A DNA stretch of 64,000 nt from Pseudomonadota bacterium (GTDB taxonomy: Bacteria > Pseudomonadota > Alphaproteobacteria > Rhizobiales > Devosiaceae). Below the pieces are notes generated by a model. It was not told the origin of the DNA. It made no database searches and saw nothing but the letters and a program-made list of their open reading frames with translations. Of the stretch, positions 15,432-24,241 are shown piece by piece. The stretch covers positions 1 to 64,000 of the forward strand of contig JAEWGT010000002.1 in assembly GCA_023388175.1 (NCBI GenBank). The letters run 5' to 3'. How positions within the stretch are numbered: the stretch's first letter is position 1; each line of letters starts with the position of its first letter. Made by a program: the position numbers and the translations under genes.

Positions 15432-15862
15432 GACACGAACTCCAGCGACACGTCCCGGCCGGGAGGCGGCGGGAAATTTGCCCAGCTTGTGCGCCTGTGC
15501 AACAGACGGGTCAAGTGTCACGAAATGTTCTGCAACAATCCCTTGTCGCCCTAGGGATTTGGCGATAATTTGCCCCCAATCGATGCGGGAAAGGGCACTT
15601 CGCTGACCAAGACCATTGTTGATGGCGCGCTGTCTGCGCCTCGATATGAGCCCTGCCTTGGGCAAATTGCAGCGACTATGCCGGCCGCCTCCAGGCGTGC
15701 ATCCGCAGGACACTCCCAGATTCCATTTCACCTCATTCCGGGTTCTCAAAGATGAGCCCCCGGGGCTGAGCCGCGGCTCCTTCCGCGGACAGGCGCCTTG
15801 CGCCACACCGGCCGTCCCCAGGACGCCATTTGCCTCCACCCACTCCCTCAGGAGACACGAAG
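15432..15862. other. Intergenic region between psuG and potF
   Basis: This 431-base gap should carry the two divergent promoters. I see no convincing gene: the open frames lack ribosome-binding sites and family resemblance. A GC-rich partial hairpin lies around 15750-15785 (GAGCC...GGCTC arms). No clear operator was recognised. Confidence 0.4.
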
Positions 15863-16945
15863 ATGAAAAAGTCGCTCGCCATTGCTCTGGGCGCTCTGCT
15901 GGCCGCCAGCCCCGCCATTGCTCAGGAAGAAGCTGTCCTCAACGTCTATAACTGGTCCGACTATATCGCCGAGGACACCATCGCCAATTTCGAGGCGGAG
16001 ACCGGCATCAAGGTCAATTACGACGTCTACGACAATAACGAGATCGTCGATGCCAAGCTGTTGGCCGGCAATTCCGGCTATGACATCGTCGTGCCTTCGG
16101 GCAATTTCCTCGAACGCCAGATCAAGGCCGGCCTGATCCTGCCGCTCGACAAGTCCAAGCTGACCAATCTGGGCAATCTCGACCCCGCCGTCATGGCCAC
16201 CGCCACCGCGCAGGATCCCGACAATGCCCATGCCGTGCCCTATATGATCAACACGATCGGGCTGGGCTATAATGTCGAGAAGGTCACCGCCGCCCTCGGT
16301 GCCGACGCCCCGCTCGACAGCTGGGACCTGCTGTTCGATCCGGAAGTCGTGAGCAAGCTCGCTTCCTGCGGCGTTGCGGTCCTCGACAGCTCCTCAGAAG
16401 TGATGGGCATCGCCAACCACTATCTCGGCCTCGATCCCAATTCGGAATCGAGTGAAGACCTGGCAGCGGCCGAAGCGCTGATGAATTCCATCAAGCCCCA
16501 TATCCGCTACTTCCATTCCAGCCAGTACATCGACGATCTGGGCAATGGCGAAATCTGCCTGGCGCTCGGCTATTCCGGCGACATTTTCATCGCCTCGGAC
16601 AATGCCGGCGATGGCGTCGAGATCCAGTATCTGATCCCCGAGGAAGGCGCGGCGACGCTCTTCGACTTCCTGGCCATTCCCGCCGATGCACCCCATCCGG
16701 ACAATGCCCACAAGTTCATCAACTACATCCTCGAACCCGAGGTTGTGGCGGCGATCACCAACTACGTCTACTACGCCAACCCCAACCTGCCGGCGCTGGA
16801 ATTCGTGGACGAGGAAGTCAAGTCCAACCCGGGCATCTACCCGCCCGAGGAAACCATCGCCAAGGCCTTCGTGATGCAGGCCCACACGCCCGATTACGAA
16901 GAGACCTTGACCCGCACCTGGACCCGCATCAAAACGGGCCAGTAA
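15863..16945 (+). CDS. potF: Polyamine ABC transporter substrate-binding protein (PotF-like)
   Basis: The 360-residue periplasmic protein has a Sec signal peptide (MKKSLAIALGALLAASPAIAQ), then VLNVYNWSDYIAEDTI, the hallmark of PotD/PotF proteins, followed by NNEIVDAKLLAGNSGYDIVVPS and a typical C-terminus. It should bind putrescine or spermidine and deliver it to the permease encoded downstream. The ATG at 15863 has GGAG 8 bases upstream. A hairpin separates it from the ATPase gene, consistent with higher expression of the binding protein. Confidence 0.93.
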   Translation: MKKSLAIALGALLAASPAIAQEEAVLNVYNWSDYIAEDTIANFEAETGIKVNYDVYDNNEIVDAKLLAGNSGYDIVVPSGNFLERQIKAGLILPLDKSKLTNLGNLDPAVMATATAQDPDNAHAVPYMINTIGLGYNVEKVTAALGADAPLDSWDLLFDPEVVSKLASCGVAVLDSSSEVMGIANHYLGLDPNSESSEDLAAAEALMNSIKPHIRYFHSSQYIDDLGNGEICLALGYSGDIFIASDNAGDGVEIQYLIPEEGAATLFDFLAIPADAPHPDNAHKFINYILEPEVVAAITNYVYYANPNLPALEFVDEEVKSNPGIYPPEETIAKAFVMQAHTPDYEETLTRTWTRIKTGQ

Positions 16946-16956
16946 TTCGCAATAAG

Positions 16957-16988
16957 AGGGGCGGCGGCAAGCCGCCCCTTCACTCTTT
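16957..16988 (+). terminator. Intercistronic hairpin between potF and potG
   Basis: The arms AGGGGCGGC and GCCGCCCCT form a 9-bp stem with a 5-base loop, followed by a pyrimidine-rich stretch (TCACTCTTTC). It may act as a partial terminator or as a 3' stabiliser of the potF message. Confidence 0.65.
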
Positions 16989-17002
16989 CGGGCAGACCGC
17001 TC

Positions 17003-18154
17003 ATGGCTAAGAAACCTCAGCTCGCTATCGACACAAGGCCGTGGCGCGATACCGCCAACAACAAGCCCTTCGTGCGCATCAGGAACGTCACCAAGAAATT
17101 CGGCGACGTCTCGGCGGTGCATGACGTCTCGCTCGACATCTACCGCTCGGAATTGTTCTGCCTGCTCGGCGGCTCGGGCTCCGGAAAATCGACGCTGCTG
17201 CGCATGCTGGCCGGCTTCGAGACCCCCACGTCCGGCACGATCGAAATCGACGGCCAGGACATGACCGAAGTGCCGCCCTATAACCGGCCGGTCAATATGA
17301 TGTTCCAGTCCTATGCGCTCTTCCCGCATATGTCCGTCGAGCAGAACATTGCCTATGGCCTCAAGCGCGATCATCTCCCCAAGGAGGAGATCAGCGCCCG
17401 CGTCGCCGAACTGCTGGCCCTGGTCAAGTTGCAGGACTACGGCAAGCGCAAGCCCCACCAGCTCTCCGGCGGCCAGCGCCAGCGCGTCGCCCTCGCCCGT
17501 GCTTTGGCCAAGCGCCCAAAACTCCTCCTGCTCGACGAACCCCTCGGCGCGCTCGACAAGAAGCTGCGCGAGGAAACCCAGTTCGAGCTGGTCAAGATTC
17601 AGGAAAGCCTCGGCGTCACTTTCATCGTGGTGACCCACGATCAGGAAGAGGCCATGACGCTCGCCACCCGCATCGGGGTGATGAACCAGGGCGAAATCGC
17701 CATGATCGGCGAGCCCACCGATGTCTATGAATATCCCAATTCCCGTTTCGTCGCCAATTTCATCGGCTCGACCAATACGGTCGAAGGCACGGTCACCGAG
17801 GACGAGCCCGACCATGTGCGCATCCGCTCGGCGGAGCTGGGCTGCGACATCTATGTCGGCCATGGCGTCGACTGCGCCCCCGACCAGATCCTGTGGTGGG
17901 CCATCCGCCCCGAAAAGATGGTTCTGAGCCGCGAGCGCCCCGAAGGCAGCCACGACGCCAATGTCGCCACCGGCATTGTCGAGGAAATCGCCTATCTCGG
18001 CGATATCTCGGTCTATCAGGTCGCTCTCGAAAGCGGCAAACGCATCCGCGTAAGCCAGACCAATAATGTGCGCGGCAATCCCGACGCCATCACCTGGGAC
18101 GAAAAGGTCTTCGTCACCTGGGACGACAATGCCGGCTCGGTGCTGACGGTATGA
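17003..18154 (+). CDS. potG: Polyamine ABC transporter ATP-binding protein (PotG/PotA-like)
   Basis: The 383-residue ATPase has Walker A GGSGSGKST near residue 55, the Q-loop region NMMFQSYALFPHMSV, signature LSGGQRQRVALARAL and Walker B LLLLDEPLGALD with the H-loop VVTHDQEEAM. A C-terminal TOBE-type domain (about 290-383) contains IRPEKMVL, as in MalK/PotA subunits. It energises the potHI permeases. It starts 14 bases beyond the potF hairpin. Confidence 0.95.
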   Translation: MAKKPQLAIDTRPWRDTANNKPFVRIRNVTKKFGDVSAVHDVSLDIYRSELFCLLGGSGSGKSTLLRMLAGFETPTSGTIEIDGQDMTEVPPYNRPVNMMFQSYALFPHMSVEQNIAYGLKRDHLPKEEISARVAELLALVKLQDYGKRKPHQLSGGQRQRVALARALAKRPKLLLLDEPLGALDKKLREETQFELVKIQESLGVTFIVVTHDQEEAMTLATRIGVMNQGEIAMIGEPTDVYEYPNSRFVANFIGSTNTVEGTVTEDEPDHVRIRSAELGCDIYVGHGVDCAPDQILWWAIRPEKMVLSRERPEGSHDANVATGIVEEIAYLGDISVYQVALESGKRIRVSQTNNVRGNPDAITWDEKVFVTWDDNAGSVLTV

Positions 18155-18165
18155 TGGCGATAATC

Positions 18166-18303
18166 CCACCCCCCTCACCCGTCTCGGGCTGCGCCCGATC
18201 CACCCTCTCCCGCAAGGGGAGAGGGGAACGCCAGCGCGTGCACACGCACCGCGCCCCCCTTCTCCCCTTGCGGGAGAAGGTGCCCGAAGGGCGGATGAGG
18301 GGT
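18166..18303. repeat. Intergenic inverted-repeat element between potG and potH
   Basis: Two inverted halves contain CTCCCGCAAGGGGAG and its complement CTCCCCTTGCGGGAG, with further pairing toward the ends (CCCTCACC against a GGATGAGGGG-type sequence). This makes a long, branched hairpin inside the pot operon. The make-up resembles the other GC-rich intergenic repeats but the core differs by GCA. Confidence 0.75.
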
Positions 18304-18323
18304 ATTCCGCGGGGAGTCGCTCC

Positions 18324-19274
18324 ATGACCTCCCACGACCCCACCTACCCACCCCCGCGCCGCCTGCGTCCCTGGAACGCGGTCGAAAAGCGCCTCGCCAA
18401 GGTCGGCATTACCGGTCGCATGCTGGTGCTGGCCGCGCCGGTCATCTGGCTGCTGGTCTTCTTCCTCATTCCGCTTTTCGTAGTCTTCGGCATTTCGCTG
18501 ACCACCAAGCAATTCGGCCGCCCGCCCTTTTCACCCCTCCTCACCTCCGATGAGGGCACGGTGCAGCTGACGCTGCATCTCAACAATTACATTCGCCTCT
18601 TCACCGACAATCTCTATGTCGCGGCCTATCTTTCCTCCATTCGCATTGCCGCCATTGCCACGATCATCACGCTGCTGATCGGCTATCCCATGGCTTATGC
18701 CATCGCCCGTGCGCCCCATCCCTGGCGCAATGTTCTGCTGATGCTGGTCATCCTGCCCTTCTTCACCTCGCTGCTGCTGCGCGTCTATGCGCTGACCGGC
18801 TTCATGCGCGGCAATGGCGTCATCAACCAGTTCCTGGGCCTTTTCGGCATCGAGCCGCTGGTGATGATGCAGACCGATTTCGCGGTCTATGTGGGCCTGG
18901 TTTACACCTACCTGCCCTTCATGATCCTGCCGCTCTACACCAACCTCGTAAAGCTCGACGATTCCCTGCTCGAAGCCTCGGCAGATCTCGGCGCGCGCCC
19001 CCTGCGCACCTTCCTCACCATCACCCTGCCGCTGTCGCTGCCCGGCATCGTCGCCGGCTCCATGCTGGTCTTCATCCCGGCCATCGGCGAATTTGTCATT
19101 CCCTCGCTGCTGGGCGGGCCCGAGACCCTGATGATCGGTCGCGTGCTCTGGGACGAATTCTTCTCGGCCACCAACTGGCCCCGCGCCGCTGCGGTGGCCT
19201 GCGCCATGCTGGTTGTCGTCGTTGTGCCCATCATGCTGTTGCAGCGGGCGCAGAACTCGGTGGTGGAGAAGTAG
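18324..19274 (+). CDS. potH: Polyamine ABC transporter permease (PotH-like)
   Basis: The 316-residue inner-membrane protein has a cytoplasmic N-terminus and about six transmembrane helices. The permease loop EASADLGARPLRTFLTITLPLS (EAA-type, residues about 212-233) contacts the ATPase, and LPFFTSLLLRVYALTGF is typical of PotB/PotH. It should form the transport channel with the next gene product. Its stop is 1 base before the potI ATG. Confidence 0.94.
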   Translation: MTSHDPTYPPPRRLRPWNAVEKRLAKVGITGRMLVLAAPVIWLLVFFLIPLFVVFGISLTTKQFGRPPFSPLLTSDEGTVQLTLHLNNYIRLFTDNLYVAAYLSSIRIAAIATIITLLIGYPMAYAIARAPHPWRNVLLMLVILPFFTSLLLRVYALTGFMRGNGVINQFLGLFGIEPLVMMQTDFAVYVGLVYTYLPFMILPLYTNLVKLDDSLLEASADLGARPLRTFLTITLPLSLPGIVAGSMLVFIPAIGEFVIPSLLGGPETLMIGRVLWDEFFSATNWPRAAAVACAMLVVVVVPIMLLQRAQNSVVEK

Positions 19275-19275
19275 C

Positions 19276-20088
19276 ATGTTCAAACGAGGCTGGTTTCTCC
19301 CCATCGCCGCCGCTCTCGGCTTCGCCTTTCTCTATGCGCCCATCGTGTCGCTGGTCCTGTTTTCCTTCAACGAAAACCGGCTTGTGACCGTGTGGACCGG
19401 CTTCTCGCTCAAATGGTATGGCGAATTGTTCCGCGATCCGCAGATGATCAACGCGGCCATATTGAGCCTGCAGATCGCCGCCATCGCCGCCACCATCGCG
19501 CTTGTGCTCGGCACATTGGCCGCCGTGGCGCTGGTCCGATTCCGCCGCTTCCGCGGCCGCACCCTCTTTTCCGGCATGGTCTCGGCCCCGCTGGTCATGC
19601 CCGACGTGATCACCGGCCTGTCGCTCTTGCTGCTCTTTGTGGCCATGGAAAGCATGCTCGGCTGGCCGCAGGGCCGCGGCATTGTCACCATCGTCATCGC
19701 CCACGCCACTTTCTGCACCGCCTATGTTGCCGTGGTCGTGCAGTCGCGCCTGTCCGATTTCGACCGCAGCCTTGAAGAAGCCGCCATGGACCTCGGCGCC
19801 ACGCCCCTGCGCACCTTTTTCGATGTCACCCTGCCCATCATCGCCCCGGCGCTGGTCTCGGGCTGGCTGCTCGGCTTCACGCTGTCGCTCGACGATCTGG
19901 TCATCGCCAGCTTCGTCTCCGGCCCCGGCTCCTCGACCCTGCCCATGGTGATCTTCTCCAAAGTCCGCCTCGGCGTCTCGCCGGACGTCAATGCGCTGGC
20001 CACCATCATCATCGGCATCGTGGCCCTGGGCGTCCTGGCGGCGACCATCATCCAGCTCCGCTCGCGCCCCAAAAAGGCGCGGGCATAA
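19276..20088 (+). CDS. potI: Polyamine ABC transporter permease (PotI-like)
   Basis: The 270-residue inner-membrane protein has about six helices (first LPIAAALGFAFLYAPIVSLVL), PLVMPDVITGLSLLLLF, and the EAA loop EEAAMDLGATPLRTFFDVTL at about 170-189. The ATG at 19276 directly follows the potH stop; the frame open before it overlaps potH and can be discarded. It ends the pot operon and is followed by a GC-rich repeat and the convergent autotransporter gene. Confidence 0.94.
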   Translation: MFKRGWFLPIAAALGFAFLYAPIVSLVLFSFNENRLVTVWTGFSLKWYGELFRDPQMINAAILSLQIAAIAATIALVLGTLAAVALVRFRRFRGRTLFSGMVSAPLVMPDVITGLSLLLLFVAMESMLGWPQGRGIVTIVIAHATFCTAYVAVVVQSRLSDFDRSLEEAAMDLGATPLRTFFDVTLPIIAPALVSGWLLGFTLSLDDLVIASFVSGPGSSTLPMVIFSKVRLGVSPDVNALATIIIGIVALGVLAATIIQLRSRPKKARA

Positions 20089-20126
20089 AGCGTTTCAACA
20101 GGAGTTGGATCGCGGCTCTTTCTCGT

Positions 20127-20149
20127 CCCTCCCCCTTGAGGGGCGGGGG
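20127..20149. repeat. GC-rich intergenic palindromic repeat, copy 2
   Basis: CCCTCCCCCTTGAGGGGCGG-like palindrome between the convergent potI and autotransporter genes, sharing the core of the other copies. It could serve as a bidirectional transcript end. Confidence 0.65.
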
Positions 20150-20183
20150 CGACAGTACCGCATCAACCTGAATGTGAAATGGC

Positions 20184-23100
20184 CTAGAACCGCACGCGCA
20201 GCGCCAGCCCGACCATGTGGTTCATTTCTGCGCCGCCGACCGTCCCGGTATAGTCGAGAGACATGATCACATCCTCGACAGGCCGGTATTCGACCCCCGC
20301 CGACAGCTTGAGCCGATCCCGCCCCATATCGGGGCCGGATGTTGTGAATGCGCCGCCACCGCCCGCCAGCGCCACGGTCTGGCTCGCTGTGGTCTCGCCA
20401 AAGCTGTGTTGCCAGACCGCCTTTCCGGTCACGGCAAGGCTCGCGCCGTCTTCCAGCGCCACATTGTAGCGCGCCGACAATCCAAGACCGGTATCGAGCC
20501 GCCATCTGCCGGTGGCGACAATGACCTGATTGAGCGATCCGGCGCCGGTTTCCATCGCGCCGCCATGACCGGTCCAACCGATGTCGAGCGACGCCACCGG
20601 TCCGATCTGCAAGCCATTGGCCATCTCGAATTCGTAACGCCCCTCAAGGCTACCGGCGACTGTGTTCACCCAGTAATCCGCGCGCGCCGTGCGGGACAGT
20701 CCGCCGATCTCCACGCCCCGCGTCGTGGTGGTATGGCTGGTGCCAAACCCGGCCCGTCCGTCGAGCGACAGCGGACCATCCCGCCATTGGCCATAAATCC
20801 CGGCATAGACCCCCGTGGCGGCGAGCGAGGACAGGCGCTCCTCGATATTGGCCGTTTGGGCAAGTGTGCCGACGCCCACGCCCAGCAGGCCATGTCCGCT
20901 GGCATGCAGGCTCACCGCTTCATAGCCTGCGGCCAAACCCGCCGCGCCCCAATCGAGACCGGCGCCATTGCCATCCCCCGAACTTCTGCCGAGCCCGCCC
21001 AGCGGCGTCACCCAGCCAAAATGCCCTTCGTCATCACCTGTCGAGACGTTTGGCGAGAGGCTGTCGGCGAACAGGTCATAGGCGCGCTGCGACACGGTCT
21101 GCGCGGCGACATGCACTTCCCCTCCCGCCAGCGCGTAAAAGCGCCGGGCATCTGCGGCATTGGCGGTCAGCAGCGCGCCGACAACCGGATCGGCTGGTGA
21201 AAAGCCTTCCAGCGCCCCGGCCGCCGCCCGCTGGTTTGCTGTTTCCGCTATGCTGGAAAAGCTGCTCCCATTGCGGGCCAGCGTCAGGGTGACGACATTT
21301 GTGCTCTGGTCCAGCTCGGGCAACAGGAACGCATAGTCATAGGGCTCGAAGAAGAAGGTGCCACTCTTGCTGGCAGCGGTGAGAATGACATGCGTGCCGA
21401 TCGGATTGGCCGCCGTGACATTGCCGACGGCCAGTTGCGCGCCACCCAGATCGGCATGGCCGAGCACCGTCATGCTGTCGCTGCCGCTGTCCGAAATATC
21501 TACCCGATAGATAGCGCCACTATCGAAGGCCAGGTCATTGGCGATCGTCAGATGACTGCCCCCGCCCGGATTGATCGCTCCGCCATTGAGCGCCTGCACC
21601 TGCCCCACTTGGCCGGACCCCGCCAGCACGCCGCCCGATACCGCCAGCGGCGACGACGAAAAATCGCCCAGCACGCGCAGCGTCCCGTTCTCGACCCTGC
21701 TGTCCCCGGTATTGGTGCTGTCCCCGCTCAGCGTCAGCACGCCCGAGCCGGTCTTGATAATGCCGCCATCGGCCTCGAAAGCGCCGGAAAAGGTAGTCGA
21801 GAGATTATTGGTGCCGATGGTGAGCCGGTCCCCGGCATTGCCCAGGATGACTGTCCCAGCCCCTTCTAGCGAACCGACGCTCTGGCTCCACGCCCCGATA
21901 TCCAGTACCGCGCCGGCGGCAACCTCCACGCCCGACAGGGGCGCAAAGGCATTTGCCGAAGCGGCCTTGAGGCGACCGTTCAGCACCCTTGTCGCGCCCG
22001 TATAGCTGTTGATCCCGGCCAGCTCCAATTCGCCGCTGCCCACCTTGACCAGCGAGCCGCCAGCGCCCCCGCCCAGGCCACCATCCTGTAATCCGGCAAT
22101 CATCGTGGACTGATTATTGCCGCCAAGGGTCAATGTCTTGCTGCCAAGGGCAATGACGCTGCCCGCGCCCCCCGGATCGCCGATCAGCGATCCGAGCGTC
22201 AGCCCGTCGACATCAAGCAGTGAAATATCGAGCACGCCCCCGATATCGACCTTGAACGCAGCATTGCCGCCTGATGCCTGGCCATAAAACACCGTCTGGC
22301 CGCCCTGCTGGGTGGTGATGATGGCGCTGCCGGCCGTTGCGCTATCGCCGAAATAAAGCCGCCCATCATTGACGATCTGATTGCCGGCACCGGCCGATGC
22401 CGAACCGATAAAGGCGAGCGTGCCGGAGGCATTGTTATTGATGGCGGCACTCTGCGCACTGCTTTGCCCGGCAAAGACCAGCGTGCCGCTATTGGCAATG
22501 TCGGACGCACCCGCCGTGGCATTGTCCCGCAGCAGGATGCTGCCGCTCATATTGTTGACGATAAAACCAGTGCCCAGGCTCGCCTCGTCGCTGAGCACGG
22601 TCAGCCCGCTGTTTTCCAGCCCGCTGTCAACCATGCTCTGCCCGGCGAAATGCAACTGCCCGGCCTGGTTGTTGGTGATCTTGCTGGCCCCGGTCCGCGA
22701 CTGGCCGATAAAACTCGTGAGCCCGTTATTTGTCAGCGTCGGGTCTGCCAGCAGCGGATCGGCAATGCCGGCAACGGCTGAATCGGCAAAAACCGTGACC
22801 GAGCCGGCATTGGTCACGATCTGCGCCTGTCCAGCGCTCGCATTGCCCGAGAATTGCAGGGCACCGTTATTGGTAATCAGCGCCGATGCCGCCGTGCTGT
22901 CATCGTAGAACCGGGCGCTGCCCCCGCCATTATTGATGATCTCGGCACTACCGGCAGAGCCTGTGCCGGTAAAGATCGCGGTTTCACCGCTATTCTGGGT
23001 CAGCGTGCCGCCAGCCGTCATGCCGGCGGAAAATTCCACCGCCGCATCGACATCGGCCTGATTGACCACGAACGGCCCCGGCACGGGCGCGCCCTCGGCG

Positions 23101-23246
23101 AAGCTCTTGAGATCGCCCGGAAGCATCTGGAAGGGCGCGGCATGTTGCGCAAATGCAGTCGCACTCGTCCCGCCGAGCAGGATCGCCGCCCAGACCATGC
23201 GGGAGCCAAAGCGGCCCTCGCCACTATTTTGGAAAGATCGAGCCAT
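20184..23246 (-). CDS. Type V autotransporter with about twelve N-terminal 20-residue repeats
   Basis: This 1020-residue protein has an N-terminal signal peptide (hydrophobic VWAAILLGGTSATAFAQ). About twelve degenerate 19-22-residue repeats starting N-N/S-G follow (residues about 85-335), then two PATR-type passenger repeats (VKVGSGELELAGINSYTGAT and IKTGSGVLTLSGDSTNTG), and a C-terminal beta-barrel (about 735-1020) ending in phenylalanine (LALRVRF), which the Bam machinery recognises. It should expose or release a beta-helical passenger; adhesion is a common role but unproven. The ATG at 23246 is used; a GTG two codons earlier is an alternative. It is convergent with the pot operon. Confidence 0.9.
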   Translation of the reverse strand: MARSFQNSGEGRFGSRMVWAAILLGGTSATAFAQHAAPFQMLPGDLKSFAEGAPVPGPFVVNQADVDAAVEFSAGMTAGGTLTQNSGETAIFTGTGSAGSAEIINNGGGSARFYDDSTAASALITNNGALQFSGNASAGQAQIVTNAGSVTVFADSAVAGIADPLLADPTLTNNGLTSFIGQSRTGASKITNNQAGQLHFAGQSMVDSGLENSGLTVLSDEASLGTGFIVNNMSGSILLRDNATAGASDIANSGTLVFAGQSSAQSAAINNNASGTLAFIGSASAGAGNQIVNDGRLYFGDSATAGSAIITTQQGGQTVFYGQASGGNAAFKVDIGGVLDISLLDVDGLTLGSLIGDPGGAGSVIALGSKTLTLGGNNQSTMIAGLQDGGLGGGAGGSLVKVGSGELELAGINSYTGATRVLNGRLKAASANAFAPLSGVEVAAGAVLDIGAWSQSVGSLEGAGTVILGNAGDRLTIGTNNLSTTFSGAFEADGGIIKTGSGVLTLSGDSTNTGDSRVENGTLRVLGDFSSSPLAVSGGVLAGSGQVGQVQALNGGAINPGGGSHLTIANDLAFDSGAIYRVDISDSGSDSMTVLGHADLGGAQLAVGNVTAANPIGTHVILTAASKSGTFFFEPYDYAFLLPELDQSTNVVTLTLARNGSSFSSIAETANQRAAAGALEGFSPADPVVGALLTANAADARRFYALAGGEVHVAAQTVSQRAYDLFADSLSPNVSTGDDEGHFGWVTPLGGLGRSSGDGNGAGLDWGAAGLAAGYEAVSLHASGHGLLGVGVGTLAQTANIEERLSSLAATGVYAGIYGQWRDGPLSLDGRAGFGTSHTTTTRGVEIGGLSRTARADYWVNTVAGSLEGRYEFEMANGLQIGPVASLDIGWTGHGGAMETGAGSLNQVIVATGRWRLDTGLGLSARYNVALEDGASLAVTGKAVWQHSFGETTASQTVALAGGGGAFTTSGPDMGRDRLKLSAGVEYRPVEDVIMSLDYTGTVGGAEMNHMVGLALRVRF
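22250..22994 (-). repeat. Protein-level tandem repeat array inside the autotransporter passenger
   Basis: About twelve tandem units of roughly 20 residues share the pattern N-[NS]-G-x-L-x-F-x-G-x-S-x-A-x-A-x-I. Examples are NNGALQFSGNASAGQAQIV, NSGTLVFAGQSSAQSAAIN and NDGRLYFGDSATAGSAII. Each unit probably forms one rung of a beta-helix. Confidence 0.75.
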
Positions 23247-23472
23247 CTGCACTTATACAAAAGCCGGCAACGCCAGGCGAAGCGCCCGGGCCAGCTTGGT
23301 CCGTTTTGGTTAACAAAACTTTCCAACGCCGATCACATCTTCGCACAATCTTAAAAGATGCCGGTCGGCGTGCATGGCGAGACGCTCTGGGCCGTGACGG
23401 GGTGGCATCAACCTGCTGCCGCATGATCCCCGCAATTCCGGCCCATCATGCCCCGCTCAGGAGGATGCCGTG

Positions 23473-23883
23473 ATGAAAGACCAAGATCGCAACCACACTG
23501 CCATGCGCCCGCTCGTTCTCGGATCCGGGCTCGTCCTCGCCATCCTGGCCGCCCTCAGCAGCCTCTATCATGGCGACGATGCAGGCCTGACCGCCCTCAA
23601 GGTTCTGGTCTCTACCGCCTTTGGCTTCGGCTTTTTCGCCGTCCCCCTCCTCTTCGGCTCTGAACGCATCCTCTCGCCCGGCCCCGACTTCTTTTTCCGT
23701 CATGCCGTGCAGGGCGCTCTGGTGGTCATTTGGGTGCTCATGGTGCTCTGGACGCCCGGGCAGTCTGCCTTCGCGCTGTTTTTCGCGGCAGCATTCGGCA
23801 CGGCAATCTATGTCCTGGCGCAGACGATAATCGCTCTGCTCGCAAGGCGCGGGGCCGGCGACGACAAGGTGAACCCTTCGTGA
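23473..23883 (+). CDS. Small four-helix membrane protein of unknown function
   Basis: The 136-residue protein has about four hydrophobic segments (LVLGSGLVLAILAALSS, VLVSTAFGFGFFAVPLLF, GALVVIWVLMVLWT, FALFFAAAFGTAIYVLAQTI) joined by short loops, with a polar C-terminus. I do not recognise a family. GGAGG precedes the ATG at 23473 by 8 bases; a GTG immediately before it is also possible. It is divergent from the autotransporter gene, about 225 bases away, and precedes the 23-codon ORF. Confidence 0.7.
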   Translation: MKDQDRNHTAMRPLVLGSGLVLAILAALSSLYHGDDAGLTALKVLVSTAFGFGFFAVPLLFGSERILSPGPDFFFRHAVQGALVVIWVLMVLWTPGQSAFALFFAAAFGTAIYVLAQTIIALLARRGAGDDKVNPS

Positions 23884-23934
23884 CTTTACAGCCTCGAAAA
23901 TCAGGCGCACACTCTCCCCATGTTCAACCAATGC

Positions 23935-23950
23935 AAAGGAGGTGATCCAG
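23935..23950 (+). promoter_or_regulatory. Ribosome-binding region with 16-nt complementarity to the 16S rRNA 3' end
   Basis: AAAGGAGGTGATCCAG is the exact complement of the conserved bacterial 16S 3' end CTGGATCACCTCCTTT and runs directly into the GTG start of a short ORF. Most ribosome-binding sites pair over 4-8 bases. A downstream ACCTCC at 24030-24035 could mask the GGAGGT core. Confidence 0.7.
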
Positions 23951-24021
23951 TGTCTTATGAGATTTTGGCTCTTGAGGAAGGTCTGGGTTTTCGTGTGATG
24001 AACGGGAGTGATCTCGGCTAA
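23950..24021 (+). CDS. 23-residue small ORF (leader peptide or small protein)
   Basis: The frame begins GTG and reads (M)SYEILALEEGLGF then RVMNGSDLG and a TAA stop. It is preceded with almost no gap by the strongest conceivable Shine-Dalgarno sequence and followed 44 bases later by a clear terminator, so it appears to be its own short transcription unit of about 160 bases. Codon choice includes many T- and A-ending codons (TCT, TAT, ATT, TTG, CTT, GGT, TTT, CGT), unlike the C/G-ending neighbours. It may be a small protein, a leader peptide, or a dual-function RNA. I do not recognise the peptide. Confidence 0.55.
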   Translation: MSYEILALEEGLGFRVMNGSDLG

Positions 24022-24065
24022 TCACGCATACCTCCGAAGGCTCTCAAGGCCTTAAAAACTCAGGG

Positions 24066-24095
24066 AAGGGCTGCTCGCAGGAGTGGCCCTTTTCT
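24066..24095 (+). terminator. Rho-independent terminator after the small ORF
   Basis: AAGGGCTGCTC pairs with GAGTGGCCCTT (two G-U pairs) around a 4-base loop and is followed by TTCT, with the stem itself ending in TTTT. It ends the short transcript before purU. Confidence 0.8.
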
Positions 24096-24117
24096 GTTGG
24101 GCAAGCGCTTTCCCGGT

Positions 24118-24160
24118 TGCCGTCATTGCCGCACCGGTCCCGGCAATCCATCGTCCCGCC
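24118..24160. repeat. Second intergenic repeat family, partial copy
   Basis: Contains GTCATTGCCG and GTCCCGGCAATCCATC around a variable centre, matching the fuller copy after purU. It lies upstream of purU. Confidence 0.6.
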
Positions 24161-24241
24161 AGACGCAATCAGGCCCGCAAGGCTTGACGAAATCCCGCTG
24201 CCCGACGATACCCCTGCCCGACCAACTCAAGGGAGGCAGCA

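Noticed and set aside
16394..18343. Minus-strand frame of 649 codons over potF and potG
   Set aside because: Antisense to clear transporter genes; low-complexity acidic composition typical of shadows.
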